Positions 37,591 to 47,175 of a stretch of 64,000 nucleotides of DNA are shown here, one piece after another. The position numbers and the translations under genes are program-made. The DNA is taken from positions 347,058 to 411,057 of the forward strand of contig NZ_JGZR01000003.1 in assembly GCF_000741775.1 (NCBI RefSeq), written 5' to 3'. Position 1 is the stretch's first letter. Each line of letters starts with the position of its first letter. Source of the stretch: Bifidobacterium subtile (lineage in GTDB: Bacteria; Actinomycetota; Actinomycetes; Actinomycetales; Bifidobacteriaceae). Under the pieces are notes generated by a model. It was not told where the DNA came from and searched no databases. It saw only the letters and a list, made by a program, of their open reading frames with translations.

Positions 37591-38961
37591 TCACCTCCCA
37601 ATCCCCCGCGCCGCCTGCTGCGCGGCGACATTGATGATGTTCCAAGGGCGGTTGAGACCGGGCTGGAAGAAGAAGTCGGCGTAGGCGAGATCTTGCACGG
37701 TGGCGTGCAGCTGGATGGCGAGCGCGATCGCGTTGATGTTGGCGGTGGTGTTCTGGGTGCTCATGATCTGGGCGCCGAGCACGCGGCCGTCTTCGGGCGC
37801 GTAGGTCAGCTTGAAGTACACGGGGGCGTTGCCTGCGCTGTCAGGAACGAACGGCGGGCGGTAGAGGTCACCGACGAAGACGGATTTCGCGGTGACGCCG
37901 TAATCCGAGGCCGTGCTTTCCTTGATGCCGGTGGAGGCGAACTTGTAGTCGAACACGGACAGCGCCGACGAGCCGGATACCGGGGTGAACGATATGTCTT
38001 CGCCGAGCGCGTTTCGCGCGGCAATTCTGCCTTGCCTGCGTGCGTTGGTGGCCAGCGCGATATGCGCCTTGCCGCCGGTCGGGGCGAAGCGGACCTCGGT
38101 GGCGTCGCCGACCGCATATATATCGGCCGCGCTTGTCGCTTGATGATCGTCCACAACAATCAATCCATGCCCGTCGCGCTCCACCACGCCGTCAAGCCAG
38201 TCGGTGTTGGCGCGCACGCCGGCCGATTCGATGACCAGATCCGCCGGGTACGTGGCCTTATCGGTGACGACTCGCGCAATCTTGCCGTCAACGCCCTCGA
38301 AACGCTGCACGCACTGACCGGTGGCCGGCGTGATGCCGTGCTCGCTGAGCGTGTCGGCGAGGATATCGGTGAACTCGGCGTCCAGGTATGCGGCCAGCAC
38401 TCTGGGCTGCATCTCGATGACGGTGACGCGCTTGCCTGCCTTGGCGAACACCTCGGCGGCCTCGATGCCGATGTACCCAGCGCCGATGATCACCACGTCG
38501 TTGATGTCCGGACTGACCGTGGCCGCTTTGAGCTTGATGGCCCAATCCCGGCCGCGCATCGCATAGATATTCGCCAGATCACTGCCCTCGACGGGGATGC
38601 TGGCCGGCACTGCGCCCGGGCTGAGGATGAGCTTGTCATAGGACTCGTCGCGCTCGTCCCCTGTGGCGTGGTCGACGACATGCACGTTGTGCCGCGCCGC
38701 CGCCACCGAAACAACCTCCTGCTGCGTGAACACATGCACGCCTTTGGCGCTTTCACCCTCCTCGGTGGCGTACCTGACCGAATTGACATCCTTGACGTCT
38801 CCCTCAAGATACAGCTGCATGCCACACGAAAGGAAGGACAGGAACGATCCCTTCTCATACCATTGGATCTCGGCGTCCGGAGCATCCTGCAGCACCTGCT
38901 GCACAGCCTCGTACCCGCCATGCGATGACCCGACAACGATGATCTTCTTCGGTTCGCTCAT
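37591..38961 (-). CDS. NADH oxidase/CoA-disulfide reductase-like flavoprotein
   Basis: A 456-residue FAD/NAD pyridine nucleotide-disulfide oxidoreductase. The FAD motif VVGSSHGGYEA opens it, the redox Cys is in SFLSCGMQLYL (about residue 42), the second fold is IIGAGYIGIEAAE, and the FAD motif DIYAVGDATEV follows. The Cys context fits water-forming NADH oxidases. Start at 38961 (MSEPKK) follows GGAGAGG at 13 bases; longer frames are not supported. Likely part of oxygen or thiol-redox protection in an anaerobe. Confidence 0.85.
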   Translation of the reverse strand: MSEPKKIIVVGSSHGGYEAVQQVLQDAPDAEIQWYEKGSFLSFLSCGMQLYLEGDVKDVNSVRYATEEGESAKGVHVFTQQEVVSVAAARHNVHVVDHATGDERDESYDKLILSPGAVPASIPVEGSDLANIYAMRGRDWAIKLKAATVSPDINDVVIIGAGYIGIEAAEVFAKAGKRVTVIEMQPRVLAAYLDAEFTDILADTLSEHGITPATGQCVQRFEGVDGKIARVVTDKATYPADLVIESAGVRANTDWLDGVVERDGHGLIVVDDHQATSAADIYAVGDATEVRFAPTGGKAHIALATNARRQGRIAARNALGEDISFTPVSGSSALSVFDYKFASTGIKESTASDYGVTAKSVFVGDLYRPPFVPDSAGNAPVYFKLTYAPEDGRVLGAQIMSTQNTTANINAIALAIQLHATVQDLAYADFFFQPGLNRPWNIINVAAQQAARGIGR

Positions 38962-39584
38962 TATGAGAGCCTCTCCTATTGTTGTATTTTCTCTGTTTGA
39001 TTTGTATGTCATGCATCTGCTATTTCTGCTATTTGCCTGACATGACTCTGCTATGACTCTCTCAGCTCCAGCCGTCGCAGGCACCGCAGGCAGGGACCGC
39101 TTTGCGCACAGACTACTGCAACGGGCAAGCGCCGTCGCCCGCAGCCATATCTGTTCATGCAGCCGGAAACATACCGTCATCGGCTGCGCACTATGTTGTA
39201 TTATCCCGTGACAAATCACCGAATCAATGCGATGATTCCAGAGTAATTGTCACACCTTTCACGGTAGCCAAAGTTTCGCATTAGTCAATGCGAGAATGGC
39301 TTGACGATGTCCCACGGGCTCGCTGGATGCTTGTCCGCGGCCTTGCGCTGATTCATGAAAGCCTGCACTCGACTTCCACGCCACGCCAGCCGACGCAATT
39401 TCGTTTCTTCCATAAGCGAAAGCCCTTGACACGGCCATCGGGAGCATTGGATGGCTGCGCCGCCGTGGTCTCACACGCTGCTGCAACGCCATTGTCGGGC
39501 GTGCCGTTCCTGCGATGCAGTCGAGACTGTGGCGAACACAAAAAACAACCGTGCGATCAGCAAGACCGATGTGAATATGAAAAA
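38962..39584. other. Intergenic region, no gene recognised
   Basis: About 620 bases between the NADH oxidase start and the PucR stop, both on the minus strand. Short frames on both strands have no recognisable product. A GTGACAA/TTGTCAC dyad (39208-39214 and 39247-39253, 32 bases apart) could be an operator for the oxidase gene. Nothing else stands out. Confidence 0.5.
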
Positions 39585-41348
39585 CTACAAGTATGAGCCA
39601 GAAGCGCCATTCTCATGTTCAAAAGTCTCCACAGCCCTGGCATTTCGGCGCTTCAGAGCATTGACAGCGAACCACACGCGCGTCATATCATCCATATCTG
39701 TGAGATTGACGCCCAGCAATTGCTGTATTTTCACCACGCGATTCTCTACCGTGTGATGATGCACTCCTATACGGGTTGCGCATCGCGCCAGATTGAAGGA
39801 ACACTCGACGAGCATCTCAAGCGTGTCAAGCAGTACTTGCCGTGTATGCCTGCTTTTTGAACCCGCGTCTGTCAATGGCTGCAACAGCGCATCGGCATAG
39901 GCATCCGCGATACAGGGCTCCACCAAATCGAGCTGGTTCAGCGTTGCTATTCGCTCCATCTCCATGACTGTGGGGAGTCGCCCGGACGCCTCGCTGCCAG
40001 AATCGACATTGCGACGCACAGTGCCGAGCGTTGTCGCATTTGCAAACTCCCCCAGCCGCGAGGAAACCCGCGCCTCATCAAAGGCCCTATCGAGCTCGGT
40101 CCAGGGCCGTGGCGTTGACCGTCCAATGGTGCGATTCAGGTCTTTGGTGGTAGCAATAACAGCTTCTTGGACAACACTTCGATCCGAGGGGTTGCACAGC
40201 ATCCAGAATCCGGAATCGTAATAGCCGAATATGACGCCGTGGGGAGCATATCCTTGGCTGGAGGTTCCTCGAATGGTATCGACCCGCGAAGAAAGCATGG
40301 AACAGAGGGAACGTATCGACGGCTCGTTCTGCCCGATGTCCGGTATATGGTGGACTTCCACCGGTTCGGCTGGTATGCCGCCCCATAAATCCCGAGCCAT
40401 CTGTATGACGATGTCGGCGTGCCCATGCGCCGCATGACTGAGCACAATCGAACGCAGATGGTCGATCCGTCCGCTTTGCGACTGCTGCTGCGGCATACTC
40501 ACCGACAGTATCTCTGCAGCAACAGTGGCAACTGACCGCAGAGTCATATCCGATTTATCAGAGCGCGGTATTCCAGCAACGACAAATCCAAATATCTCCT
40601 GCTGCTCGCTAAAAACTTCACAGATGCAGCAGTCCAGCCCATCACGAAGGAAAAACATGGTTTTCGGCCGATATCGCGGATTCGGCTCCATAGCGCATCG
40701 TGCGATGAATTCCAATCCAAGATTGCGCGCCAATCCACGTGGCGCGATGTGCGAGCTGTCAATCACATCGCCGTTGGCAGCAAGGAACGCCGCCCATCCT
40801 CCTACTGATTCGGCGGTTTTCAAAATAACAGAGTGTATGGGATACTCGCTGTTCGCCGCTGCAATCAGCCGCCGCTGCGCCGAATAGGTGGCACGTATCG
40901 TCGCATACTCATCATCGACAATCGAGCGGTACACCTCCTTCTCTATCGATTGAAAAGGAATCTCCAAAGGTACTTCGAACAGCGGAAGCTCATTGTGACG
41001 TGCCGCTTCAATAAGCGGCACCGGTACCGTATCATGTTTGATGCCAGTGCCGAACCCACATGCAAGCACTCCCGCCTCGTACATACCGCGGACATACTCC
41101 TCGCACAGTAGCTGGTATTGATGCGTATCCACAGAATGATTGCCTTGCGGATCTTTGTTCCGCTCCTTTGGCAGGTTCAGCCCGACAGTCAGGAGAATCT
41201 CCCCTGGCTCGGAGAACGCGCGGGAATCCATGATCTCGCTTTGATGTACCCACACAATGTGGTGTTCCAAAGCATGAACATCCGTATCTGTCATCGGACG
41301 TAAATGCAATGCATCGATCTGTAAGAGTTCTTGTACGGTAAGCGACAT
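39585..41348 (-). CDS. PucR-family transcriptional regulator
   Basis: A 587-residue regulator. An N-terminal PucR ligand-type domain (MSLTVQELLQIDALHL...) is followed by a central GAF-like region, and the C-terminal helix-turn-helix lies in NLARCATRIGVHHHTVENRV near residues 530-555. PucR-type activators control purine, amino acid or amide catabolism. It is divergent from the aminotransferase gene with 139 bp between starts, so it probably senses the substrate or an intermediate of the pathway on 41488-47550. Confidence 0.86.
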   Translation of the reverse strand: MSLTVQELLQIDALHLRPMTDTDVHALEHHIVWVHQSEIMDSRAFSEPGEILLTVGLNLPKERNKDPQGNHSVDTHQYQLLCEEYVRGMYEAGVLACGFGTGIKHDTVPVPLIEAARHNELPLFEVPLEIPFQSIEKEVYRSIVDDEYATIRATYSAQRRLIAAANSEYPIHSVILKTAESVGGWAAFLAANGDVIDSSHIAPRGLARNLGLEFIARCAMEPNPRYRPKTMFFLRDGLDCCICEVFSEQQEIFGFVVAGIPRSDKSDMTLRSVATVAAEILSVSMPQQQSQSGRIDHLRSIVLSHAAHGHADIVIQMARDLWGGIPAEPVEVHHIPDIGQNEPSIRSLCSMLSSRVDTIRGTSSQGYAPHGVIFGYYDSGFWMLCNPSDRSVVQEAVIATTKDLNRTIGRSTPRPWTELDRAFDEARVSSRLGEFANATTLGTVRRNVDSGSEASGRLPTVMEMERIATLNQLDLVEPCIADAYADALLQPLTDAGSKSRHTRQVLLDTLEMLVECSFNLARCATRIGVHHHTVENRVVKIQQLLGVNLTDMDDMTRVWFAVNALKRRNARAVETFEHENGASGSYL

Positions 41349-41487
41349 GTAACCAGTATGTTATTCCCTTGGTTTCCAGTCCATGAATTCGATTTTACAT
41401 GGCTATTACGTCCATTGTGCGCGCGAGAAAAGGACGGCACGATGACATACATCAGCTTGGAACGAATACTTCTCAGAAAGGACGCTC

Positions 41488-42783
41488 ATGCCAATGGCTG
41501 TCACATACAACGAATACAAGCAATATCTTTCTCCTGCTCTGGCGAAAACAACTGATCTCGTCATTGAACGCGGAAGCGGGAGCTACGTATGGACCGAGGA
41601 CGGTGACCGTTATCTGGACTGGGTTCAAGGAATCGCAGTGAACGCGCTCGGGCATAGTTACCCCACGGTCGTAGAAGCCATAACCAAGCAAGTGCGCAAG
41701 CTCACTACGGCATCTTTCAATATGGTTAACTATCCGACCACTCTTAAACTCGCTAAGCGCATTGCGCAGCTGGCTCCCGGCGAGCTATCAAGCGTGTTCT
41801 TCTCAAATGGAGGAGCGGAAGCCACCGACGGTGCCCTTAAACTCGCCCGCGCATATACCAAAAGACCTGGCATCATCGCATTCAAAGGATCATTTCATGG
41901 ACGCACGATGGGCGCTACCTCAGTAACAGCATCCAACTCGAAATACCGCAAATCAACAGAACCTTTGGTCGGCGGCATCCACTTCGCAGCATATCCGTCG
42001 GTCGATCAATGCCCAGCAGGATACGATGAAGAGCAGCGCAGCGCCTGGTGCATAGACGATATCCAGCACATCTTCGACTACATTTGCGCCCCGGACGAGA
42101 CCGCTGCGATTCTAGTGGAACCCGTTCAAGGCGAAGGCGGCTATGTAGTACCGCCCGTATCCTTCATGCAAGGATTGCGCGAACTGTGCAGCCAACACGG
42201 CATCATGCTCATTTTCGACGAAATTCAGGCCGGATACGGCCGCACTGGCACCATGTTCGCATCTGAGCATTTCGGCGTGACTCCCGACATCATGACTTTA
42301 GGCAAAGCCATCGCCGGAGGCATTCCTGCAAGCGCTGTGGTCAGTACCGAGGCAATTATGAACGAGTGGCATCCTGGCATGCATGGAGGAACCTTCGGCG
42401 GCAATCCGGTTATGGGAGCTGCTGGGTTGGCAGTGCTCGATGAATTCGAACAATCGAGCATTCTGGACAATGTCAATGCCCAAGGAGTCTATCTGCGCAA
42501 TAAGTTGGAAAGCCTACAGGCGAAGTACCCGATTGTCTCCGATGTACGCGGCCTGGGCCTCATGCTGGCCATCGAACTTAATCATAGCGACGGCCGCCCG
42601 GGCGGTGATCTGGTAGAAATTACGCGCTCCCAAGCATTGAAGCGGCACATGCTTACGCTCTCCTGCGGCGTGCGAGGAAACGGCATGCGCATGGCCACAC
42701 CGCTGAACGTTACTCAAAACATTATCGACGAAGGTATAGCAATCCTCGACGAAAGCATCGCAGTCGCCGAACAGAACGATTAG
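41488..42783 (+). CDS. Class III aminotransferase (omega-amino acid type)
   Basis: A 431-residue PLP enzyme of fold type I. Motifs: GSFHGRTMG, the cofactor-ring Asp in LIFDEIQAGYGRTG, and the Schiff-base Lys in TLGKAIAGG. Also seen is SNGGAEATDGALKLARAYT. The class transfers omega-amino groups of GABA, beta-alanine, taurine or ornithine; the exact substrate is not fixed by sequence. Start at 41488 follows AAAGGACG. It is first in the PucR-divergent operon with a dehydrogenase, an amino acid transporter and a Rid protein, so it probably begins catabolism of an imported amine. Confidence 0.88.
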   Translation: MPMAVTYNEYKQYLSPALAKTTDLVIERGSGSYVWTEDGDRYLDWVQGIAVNALGHSYPTVVEAITKQVRKLTTASFNMVNYPTTLKLAKRIAQLAPGELSSVFFSNGGAEATDGALKLARAYTKRPGIIAFKGSFHGRTMGATSVTASNSKYRKSTEPLVGGIHFAAYPSVDQCPAGYDEEQRSAWCIDDIQHIFDYICAPDETAAILVEPVQGEGGYVVPPVSFMQGLRELCSQHGIMLIFDEIQAGYGRTGTMFASEHFGVTPDIMTLGKAIAGGIPASAVVSTEAIMNEWHPGMHGGTFGGNPVMGAAGLAVLDEFEQSSILDNVNAQGVYLRNKLESLQAKYPIVSDVRGLGLMLAIELNHSDGRPGGDLVEITRSQALKRHMLTLSCGVRGNGMRMATPLNVTQNIIDEGIAILDESIAVAEQND

Positions 42784-42838
42784 ATACGCTCACGATTGTC
42801 ACGCACAGCCACCGCTCACAACTACCAAGGAGGAAATC

Positions 42839-43873
42839 ATGGCCACTGTCGCAGAAGAGGAAACGAGGCAATCTGTCATCACCTATTTCAACATTTCCGG
42901 CGGACTCGAATATGAGAACAACCTGCTGAAGCAATGGGGACTCTCCCAACGCATTGTGATCCGCGAAGCCACTACCGCGACGCAGCATGATGATGATTTC
43001 ATCGATGCTGTGCGCGGCAGTGACGGCGTCGTGACGGAGTACTTCACTATCACCGATAACGTCATGGACCATTTACCCACACTGAAGGTGATTGGGCTGC
43101 AATCAATCGGCACCGATATGGTCGATAAACCTGCCGCTACCCGTCATGGCATAGCGGTCACGAATTCGCCAGGTTTCTGTCAAGAGGAAGTTGCCACCAC
43201 CGCTGTCGGGATGATCATCGATCTGGCCCGTAATATTACATTCTATGATCGCGATGTGCGCGCTGGAGCATGGGAGCCTCTGGACGGCCCAATGCCTCAC
43301 CGCCTGCGCGGCCGCACGGTGGGACTGGTTTTCTTTGGCGGCATACCTAGGCTGATGGCTCCTGTGCTCAAATCCCTTGGAATGAACGTCATCGCCTTCG
43401 CGCCTACCAAAACTGCCGAGATTCTAGCTGCCGCAGGCGTTGACAAAGTAGACACCCTTGATGAGCTGCTTGAACAGTCCGATTTCGTGTCTTTGCACAC
43501 GCCACTCATTAAAGAAACACATCACTTAATTTCCGAACGTGAACTCAGTCTAATGCGTCCAGGTGCCTTCCTGATTAATACCGCACGAGGCGGTGTTGTG
43601 GATGAGCAGGCGCTTGTAGCGGCGCTCAAAGAAGGACGCATCGCCGGCGCCGCAGTCGATGTCATTGAAGATGAAGATAGTGAGCAGTCCGAATTAAAAG
43701 GGCTGAGCAACGTCGTCATCAATCCCCACGCGGCCTTCCTATCTCAGGAATCATTCTATCAAGCTAGGGAAATGACCTTGCGCGGAATGGTGGACCTCCT
43801 GATAGAAGATAAACCTCCGCGTTATCTGGTCAATCATGACTGGCTGGATGCGCACACGAAAAAACAGTCATGA
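42839..43873 (+). CDS. D-2-hydroxyacid dehydrogenase family protein with altered NAD loop
   Basis: A 344-residue enzyme of the D-2-hydroxyacid dehydrogenase family. The catalytic triad is kept: Arg in NTARGGVVD, Glu in VIEDEDSE and His in NPHAAF. The Rossmann glycine loop, usually G-x-G-x-x-G (often GFGxIG), reads FFGGIP, so two of three glycines are lost. Cofactor binding may be altered. It lies 55 bp after the aminotransferase gene in the same operon, so it may act on the 2-oxo product. GGAGG lies before the ATG. Confidence 0.83.
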   Translation: MATVAEEETRQSVITYFNISGGLEYENNLLKQWGLSQRIVIREATTATQHDDDFIDAVRGSDGVVTEYFTITDNVMDHLPTLKVIGLQSIGTDMVDKPAATRHGIAVTNSPGFCQEEVATTAVGMIIDLARNITFYDRDVRAGAWEPLDGPMPHRLRGRTVGLVFFGGIPRLMAPVLKSLGMNVIAFAPTKTAEILAAAGVDKVDTLDELLEQSDFVSLHTPLIKETHHLISERELSLMRPGAFLINTARGGVVDEQALVAALKEGRIAGAAVDVIEDEDSEQSELKGLSNVVINPHAAFLSQESFYQAREMTLRGMVDLLIEDKPPRYLVNHDWLDAHTKKQS

Positions 43874-43917
43874 AAACGTTTGTTCGTTGAGCAATCATAT
43901 AGAGAGGAGAAAAAACA

Positions 43918-44565
43918 ATGCTTGATACCATTGTTATTCCGGTTCTTATGGGCCTACCACTTACTCTGCTGCTCTCTGCAAGCGCATTCCTGCTCGGTTT
44001 CATATTCGGCATTCCTCTTGCCTTAGCGAGCGTGTCCAATATGCCACTGCTGCGTGGGTTGGCTCGCTTTCTTGTGTGGGTCGAACGCGGAGTACCTCCA
44101 CTCGTGTGGCTGATGATGCTGTACTTCGGAGTGCGGATAGGCACGCTTAAACTGACCTCGTTACAGGCAGGAATCCTAGGATTGACCATCGTCTCTATGG
44201 GATATCTGTCAGAAATTTTCCGTTCAGGGTTTCAAGCCATTCCGCATGGCCAGTTCGAGGCAGCGTCCGCGTTGGGGCTGGGATACACGACGCGATATCG
44301 CAGGGTCATTTTCCCACAGGTGATATCCACCATGACGCCATCTCTGACCACATATTTCATCGGGCTGCTCAAGGATTCTACGCTAGCTTCCGCCATCGGC
44401 GTGGCAGAGATGGCATTTCAGGCGAGTTTAGTATCCCGCCAGTCATCGCAAGCCGGGGTCACGCCGTTCTTTGTGGCCGCTGTGTTTTACATACTCGTCA
44501 GCGTTCCCATAGCGGTACTGACGCGCAGCATGGAGCACCGAACACCAGGGGGCGTCAATGAGTGA
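43918..44565 (+). CDS. Polar amino acid ABC transporter permease 1
   Basis: A 215-residue HisM/GlnP-type permease with about five hydrophobic segments and the EAA loop EAASALGLGYTTRYRRVIFPQVI. The family consensus RGVPPLVWLMMLYF is present. GAGAGGAG precedes the ATG at 5-8 bases. It overlaps the next permease start by 8 bp. These transporters take up polar amino acids with a single or paired permease. Confidence 0.9.
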   Translation: MLDTIVIPVLMGLPLTLLLSASAFLLGFIFGIPLALASVSNMPLLRGLARFLVWVERGVPPLVWLMMLYFGVRIGTLKLTSLQAGILGLTIVSMGYLSEIFRSGFQAIPHGQFEAASALGLGYTTRYRRVIFPQVISTMTPSLTTYFIGLLKDSTLASAIGVAEMAFQASLVSRQSSQAGVTPFFVAAVFYILVSVPIAVLTRSMEHRTPGGVNE

Positions 44566-45214
44566 AACATCATGGGTAAGCGTATGGATCGCAGTATTCC
44601 CCGAGATGATGAAAGGTGTCAGACTCAGTCTGCTTCTCACCATCGTTGTCATCGTGATTGGTATGCCCTTAGGACTGGTTCTTGCCTTGGGGTCGGGAAG
44701 TCGTCTGCGTGTACTGCGGTGGGCCTGCTACGTGCTGGTGGAGATAGGGCGCGGCACGCCGGCGCTGGTTACCCTCTATATTATCTACTACGGGTTGCCG
44801 CGCGCCGGGCTGACCTTCACGGCATTCGTTTCGGCGGTCATCGGACTCGTCATCACGACTGCAGCGTATTCCTGCGAATACATCAGGTCAGGCCTCGGCT
44901 CAGTACCGCATGCACAGATTGAAGCTGGACTCGCACTGGATCTCAGACACAGTGACATCTACCGCAGAATCGTCATTCCGCAAGGCATGCGCATAGCCAT
45001 CCCAGCTCTCCTAGGCTATTCCATACAGCTGTTCCAGATGACTTCGTTAACTTACAACATCACGCTGCGAGAGCTTACTGGCGTCTCCTACTCGTTGGGG
45101 CTGCGAACATTTCAATATTTGGCGGTTTTTGCCCTGGCAGGACTTATCTACGCGATTGTTTCAGGACTATGCGCCTGGCTGATTGGCAAACTTGAGCACG
45201 CCATTGCACTGTAG
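44558..45214 (+). CDS. Polar amino acid ABC transporter permease 2
   Basis: A 218-residue partner permease with the same topology: GRGTPALVTLYIIYYGLP and the EAA loop EAGLALDLRHSDIYRRIVIPQGMR. It overlaps permease 1 by 8 bp, a coupling typical of a heterodimeric channel. The next gene, the binding protein, starts about 130 bp later, with an unused strong AAAGGAGG sequence at about 45246 in the gap. Confidence 0.9.
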   Translation: MSETSWVSVWIAVFPEMMKGVRLSLLLTIVVIVIGMPLGLVLALGSGSRLRVLRWACYVLVEIGRGTPALVTLYIIYYGLPRAGLTFTAFVSAVIGLVITTAAYSCEYIRSGLGSVPHAQIEAGLALDLRHSDIYRRIVIPQGMRIAIPALLGYSIQLFQMTSLTYNITLRELTGVSYSLGLRTFQYLAVFALAGLIYAIVSGLCAWLIGKLEHAIAL

Positions 45215-45345
45215 CCGCCAAATCACAGCCGCGCACACCACTGGGAAAGGAGGTTTCCGACACATACAAACGACGCCATTGTGGCTTCGCATATTGCTTT
45301 GAGTCCTATTTTCCAAACATTGTAATCACGATGAAACGAGGAACA

Positions 45346-46191
45346 ATGAAAAATCCAATGCACCCGATATTGGCCGCTGCGGTCGTCACATTGATGATTG
45401 GCACGATGGCAGCATGTGGCTCGCCATCAGGCTCCGGAGCATCGTCTTCGAGCTGTAAACCGGCGCATGATTTCAGCACAATCACCAAGGGAACACTGAC
45501 CGTGGCAATCCCCGAGCTGCCCCCATTCACCAGCTACAAGAACAACAAGGCGACAGGCATCGACCCCTCCATCGTCAGCAGTATCGCGAAGATGGAATGC
45601 CTGAGTGTTTCCTATTCTCAGGTAGCCTTCGCCGAAGCCATACCCGCAGTCCAGTCAGGGCGTGCGGACATCGCCATCGGTGATTTCTATCGTACCAAGG
45701 AACGAGCGCAGGTCGTCGGCATGTCCGACGCCATGTATGCCGACCAATTGGGTATTGTCTCCAAAACGGGTGCCAGCTCACTTGCCTCTCTTGAATCGAA
45801 GAAGGTAGGTACCGTGGATGGATATCTGTGGCTTGACGATACCAAGAAAATATGGGGAGACAATCTGACCATATACTCGTCAAATGTCGAGATGAGACAG
45901 GACCTCGAATCCGGCCGTATTGCTGCTGGATTTGATTCGTATGCCACCGCTGTCGCCTATTCTAAAGGTAAGGATTACCAGTCTAAAGTTGCGCAAAAGG
46001 ATAAACGAGTCGACTCAACCATTAACGGAGTCCAAGCGGGCATCCCATACACCAAGACGAACGAAGACCTCGGCAAGGCATTGAATGCCGATATTGGCAC
46101 GCTGCGATCAAAAGGAACGCTAGCGAAGATCTTCTCCGATCTAGGCATGGACACCAGCGCCACGAAGATAACAAGCAGGCCACTTATATAA
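45346..46191 (+). CDS. Amino acid-binding lipoprotein of the ABC transporter
   Basis: A 281-residue binding protein. The signal peptide ends in the lipobox MAAC and is followed by a Ser/Gly linker. The mature domain is of the family 3 solute-binding type: LTVAIPELPPFTSYKNNKATGIDPSIVSSIAKMEC, then SGRADIAIGDFYRTKERA and KVGTVDGYLWLDD. I choose the ATG at 45346 (MKNPMH), which follows ACGAGGA; ATG at 45331 adds five residues. It ends six bases before a run of 15 C. Confidence 0.88.
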   Translation: MKNPMHPILAAAVVTLMIGTMAACGSPSGSGASSSSCKPAHDFSTITKGTLTVAIPELPPFTSYKNNKATGIDPSIVSSIAKMECLSVSYSQVAFAEAIPAVQSGRADIAIGDFYRTKERAQVVGMSDAMYADQLGIVSKTGASSLASLESKKVGTVDGYLWLDDTKKIWGDNLTIYSSNVEMRQDLESGRIAAGFDSYATAVAYSKGKDYQSKVAQKDKRVDSTINGVQAGIPYTKTNEDLGKALNADIGTLRSKGTLAKIFSDLGMDTSATKITSRPLI

Positions 46192-46197
46192 GTCTCG

Positions 46198-46212
46198 CCC
46201 CCCCCCCCCCCC
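46198..46212. repeat. Homopolymer run of 15 C
   Basis: Fifteen consecutive C (46198-46212) lie between the binding-protein stop and the ATPase start at 46294. Runs of this length are prone to slippage. As it lies between two genes of one transporter, variation could alter spacing of a promoter or a transcript structure. Its exact length may also be a sequencing artefact. Confidence 0.85.
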
Positions 46213-46293
46213 TATACATACACCTATATTCATCGGGTGACGGACACGTTCCGTCACCCATATTTTGCACAGTTCATGCAGGAGAAAACAGCT

Positions 46294-47067
46294 ATGGCAA
46301 CGCAAACGCAACATGAAAATGAACTGATTCTGGAAATAGCATCCTTGTCGAAACGCTTTGGCGAAAACACGGTGTTCTCTGACGTTTCACTACGCGTGCA
46401 TCAGGGAGAAGTGTGCTCTATTATAGGCCCGTCTGGGGCTGGGAAAAGCACTTTTCTGCGCTGCATCAACCTGCTCGAACAGCCTGACTCAGGCAATATG
46501 TGGATTGCCGGTCAGTACATCGAGGCGGGCAGAAGAATATCGGGGTCCGATATGGTGCAGCTGCGACGCAACGTCGGCATGGTGTTTCAGACATTTAATC
46601 TGTTTCCGAACATGAGCGTATTGGAGAACATCGTTTTCCCCGAACAGAAAGTGTTAGCCCGTTCCGCCGCCGACAGCAAGGAGGTAGCGATGGATCTGCT
46701 CAACAAGGTCGGTTTGGCGAATCGAGCGAACGCCCGACCCACGCAACTATCCGGAGGACAGCAGCAACGGGTGGCAATAGCCCGGGCTCTTGCGCTCGAA
46801 CCCAAAATCATGTTGTTTGATGAGCCGACCTCTGCGTTGGATCCTGAGGTAGGACTCGACATACTCAATGTCATGCAAGATGTAGCCAGCAGTGGCATGA
46901 CGATGCTGGTAGTCACCCATGAGATGCGCTTTGCCCGCGAAATAGGCGATCATCTGGTGGTCATGGCCGAGGGCAGCATTCTTGAGGAAGGCAATCCCGA
47001 TGCTGTGATGTCGAATCCACAGCAAGAACGAACCAAGCGTTTCCTCAAAGCAGTAATCGACCGTTAA
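46294..47067 (+). CDS. Polar amino acid ABC transporter ATP-binding protein
   Basis: A 257-residue GlnQ/HisP-type ATPase: Walker A GPSGAGKST, Q-loop VFQTFNLFPNMSV, signature LSGGQQQR, Walker B IMLFDEPTSALDPE and the switch His in VVTHEMRFAREI. The ATG at 46294 follows AGGAGA; an upstream frame from 46237 is less likely. It energises permeases 43918-45214. The gap from the binding protein contains the C run. Confidence 0.92.
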   Translation: MATQTQHENELILEIASLSKRFGENTVFSDVSLRVHQGEVCSIIGPSGAGKSTFLRCINLLEQPDSGNMWIAGQYIEAGRRISGSDMVQLRRNVGMVFQTFNLFPNMSVLENIVFPEQKVLARSAADSKEVAMDLLNKVGLANRANARPTQLSGGQQQRVAIARALALEPKIMLFDEPTSALDPEVGLDILNVMQDVASSGMTMLVVTHEMRFAREIGDHLVVMAEGSILEEGNPDAVMSNPQQERTKRFLKAVIDR

Positions 47068-47175
47068 CTCCCCGGATGGATCGTTTGATGCAAATGCGAA
47101 CGGCGGTTTGCCTGAATTGCAGCACCGACGCAATAGCCACTGGCTATGTATAACAAAACACGAAAGGCTCATATT

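Noticed and set aside
37510..38928. 472-codon plus-strand frame opposite the NADH oxidase
   Set aside because: The minus strand shows complete FAD/NAD motifs and the active Cys; the opposite frame is a shadow.
39288..39596. 102-codon frame before the PucR gene
   Set aside because: No domain, odd composition, and frames on both strands of similar quality; treated as intergenic.
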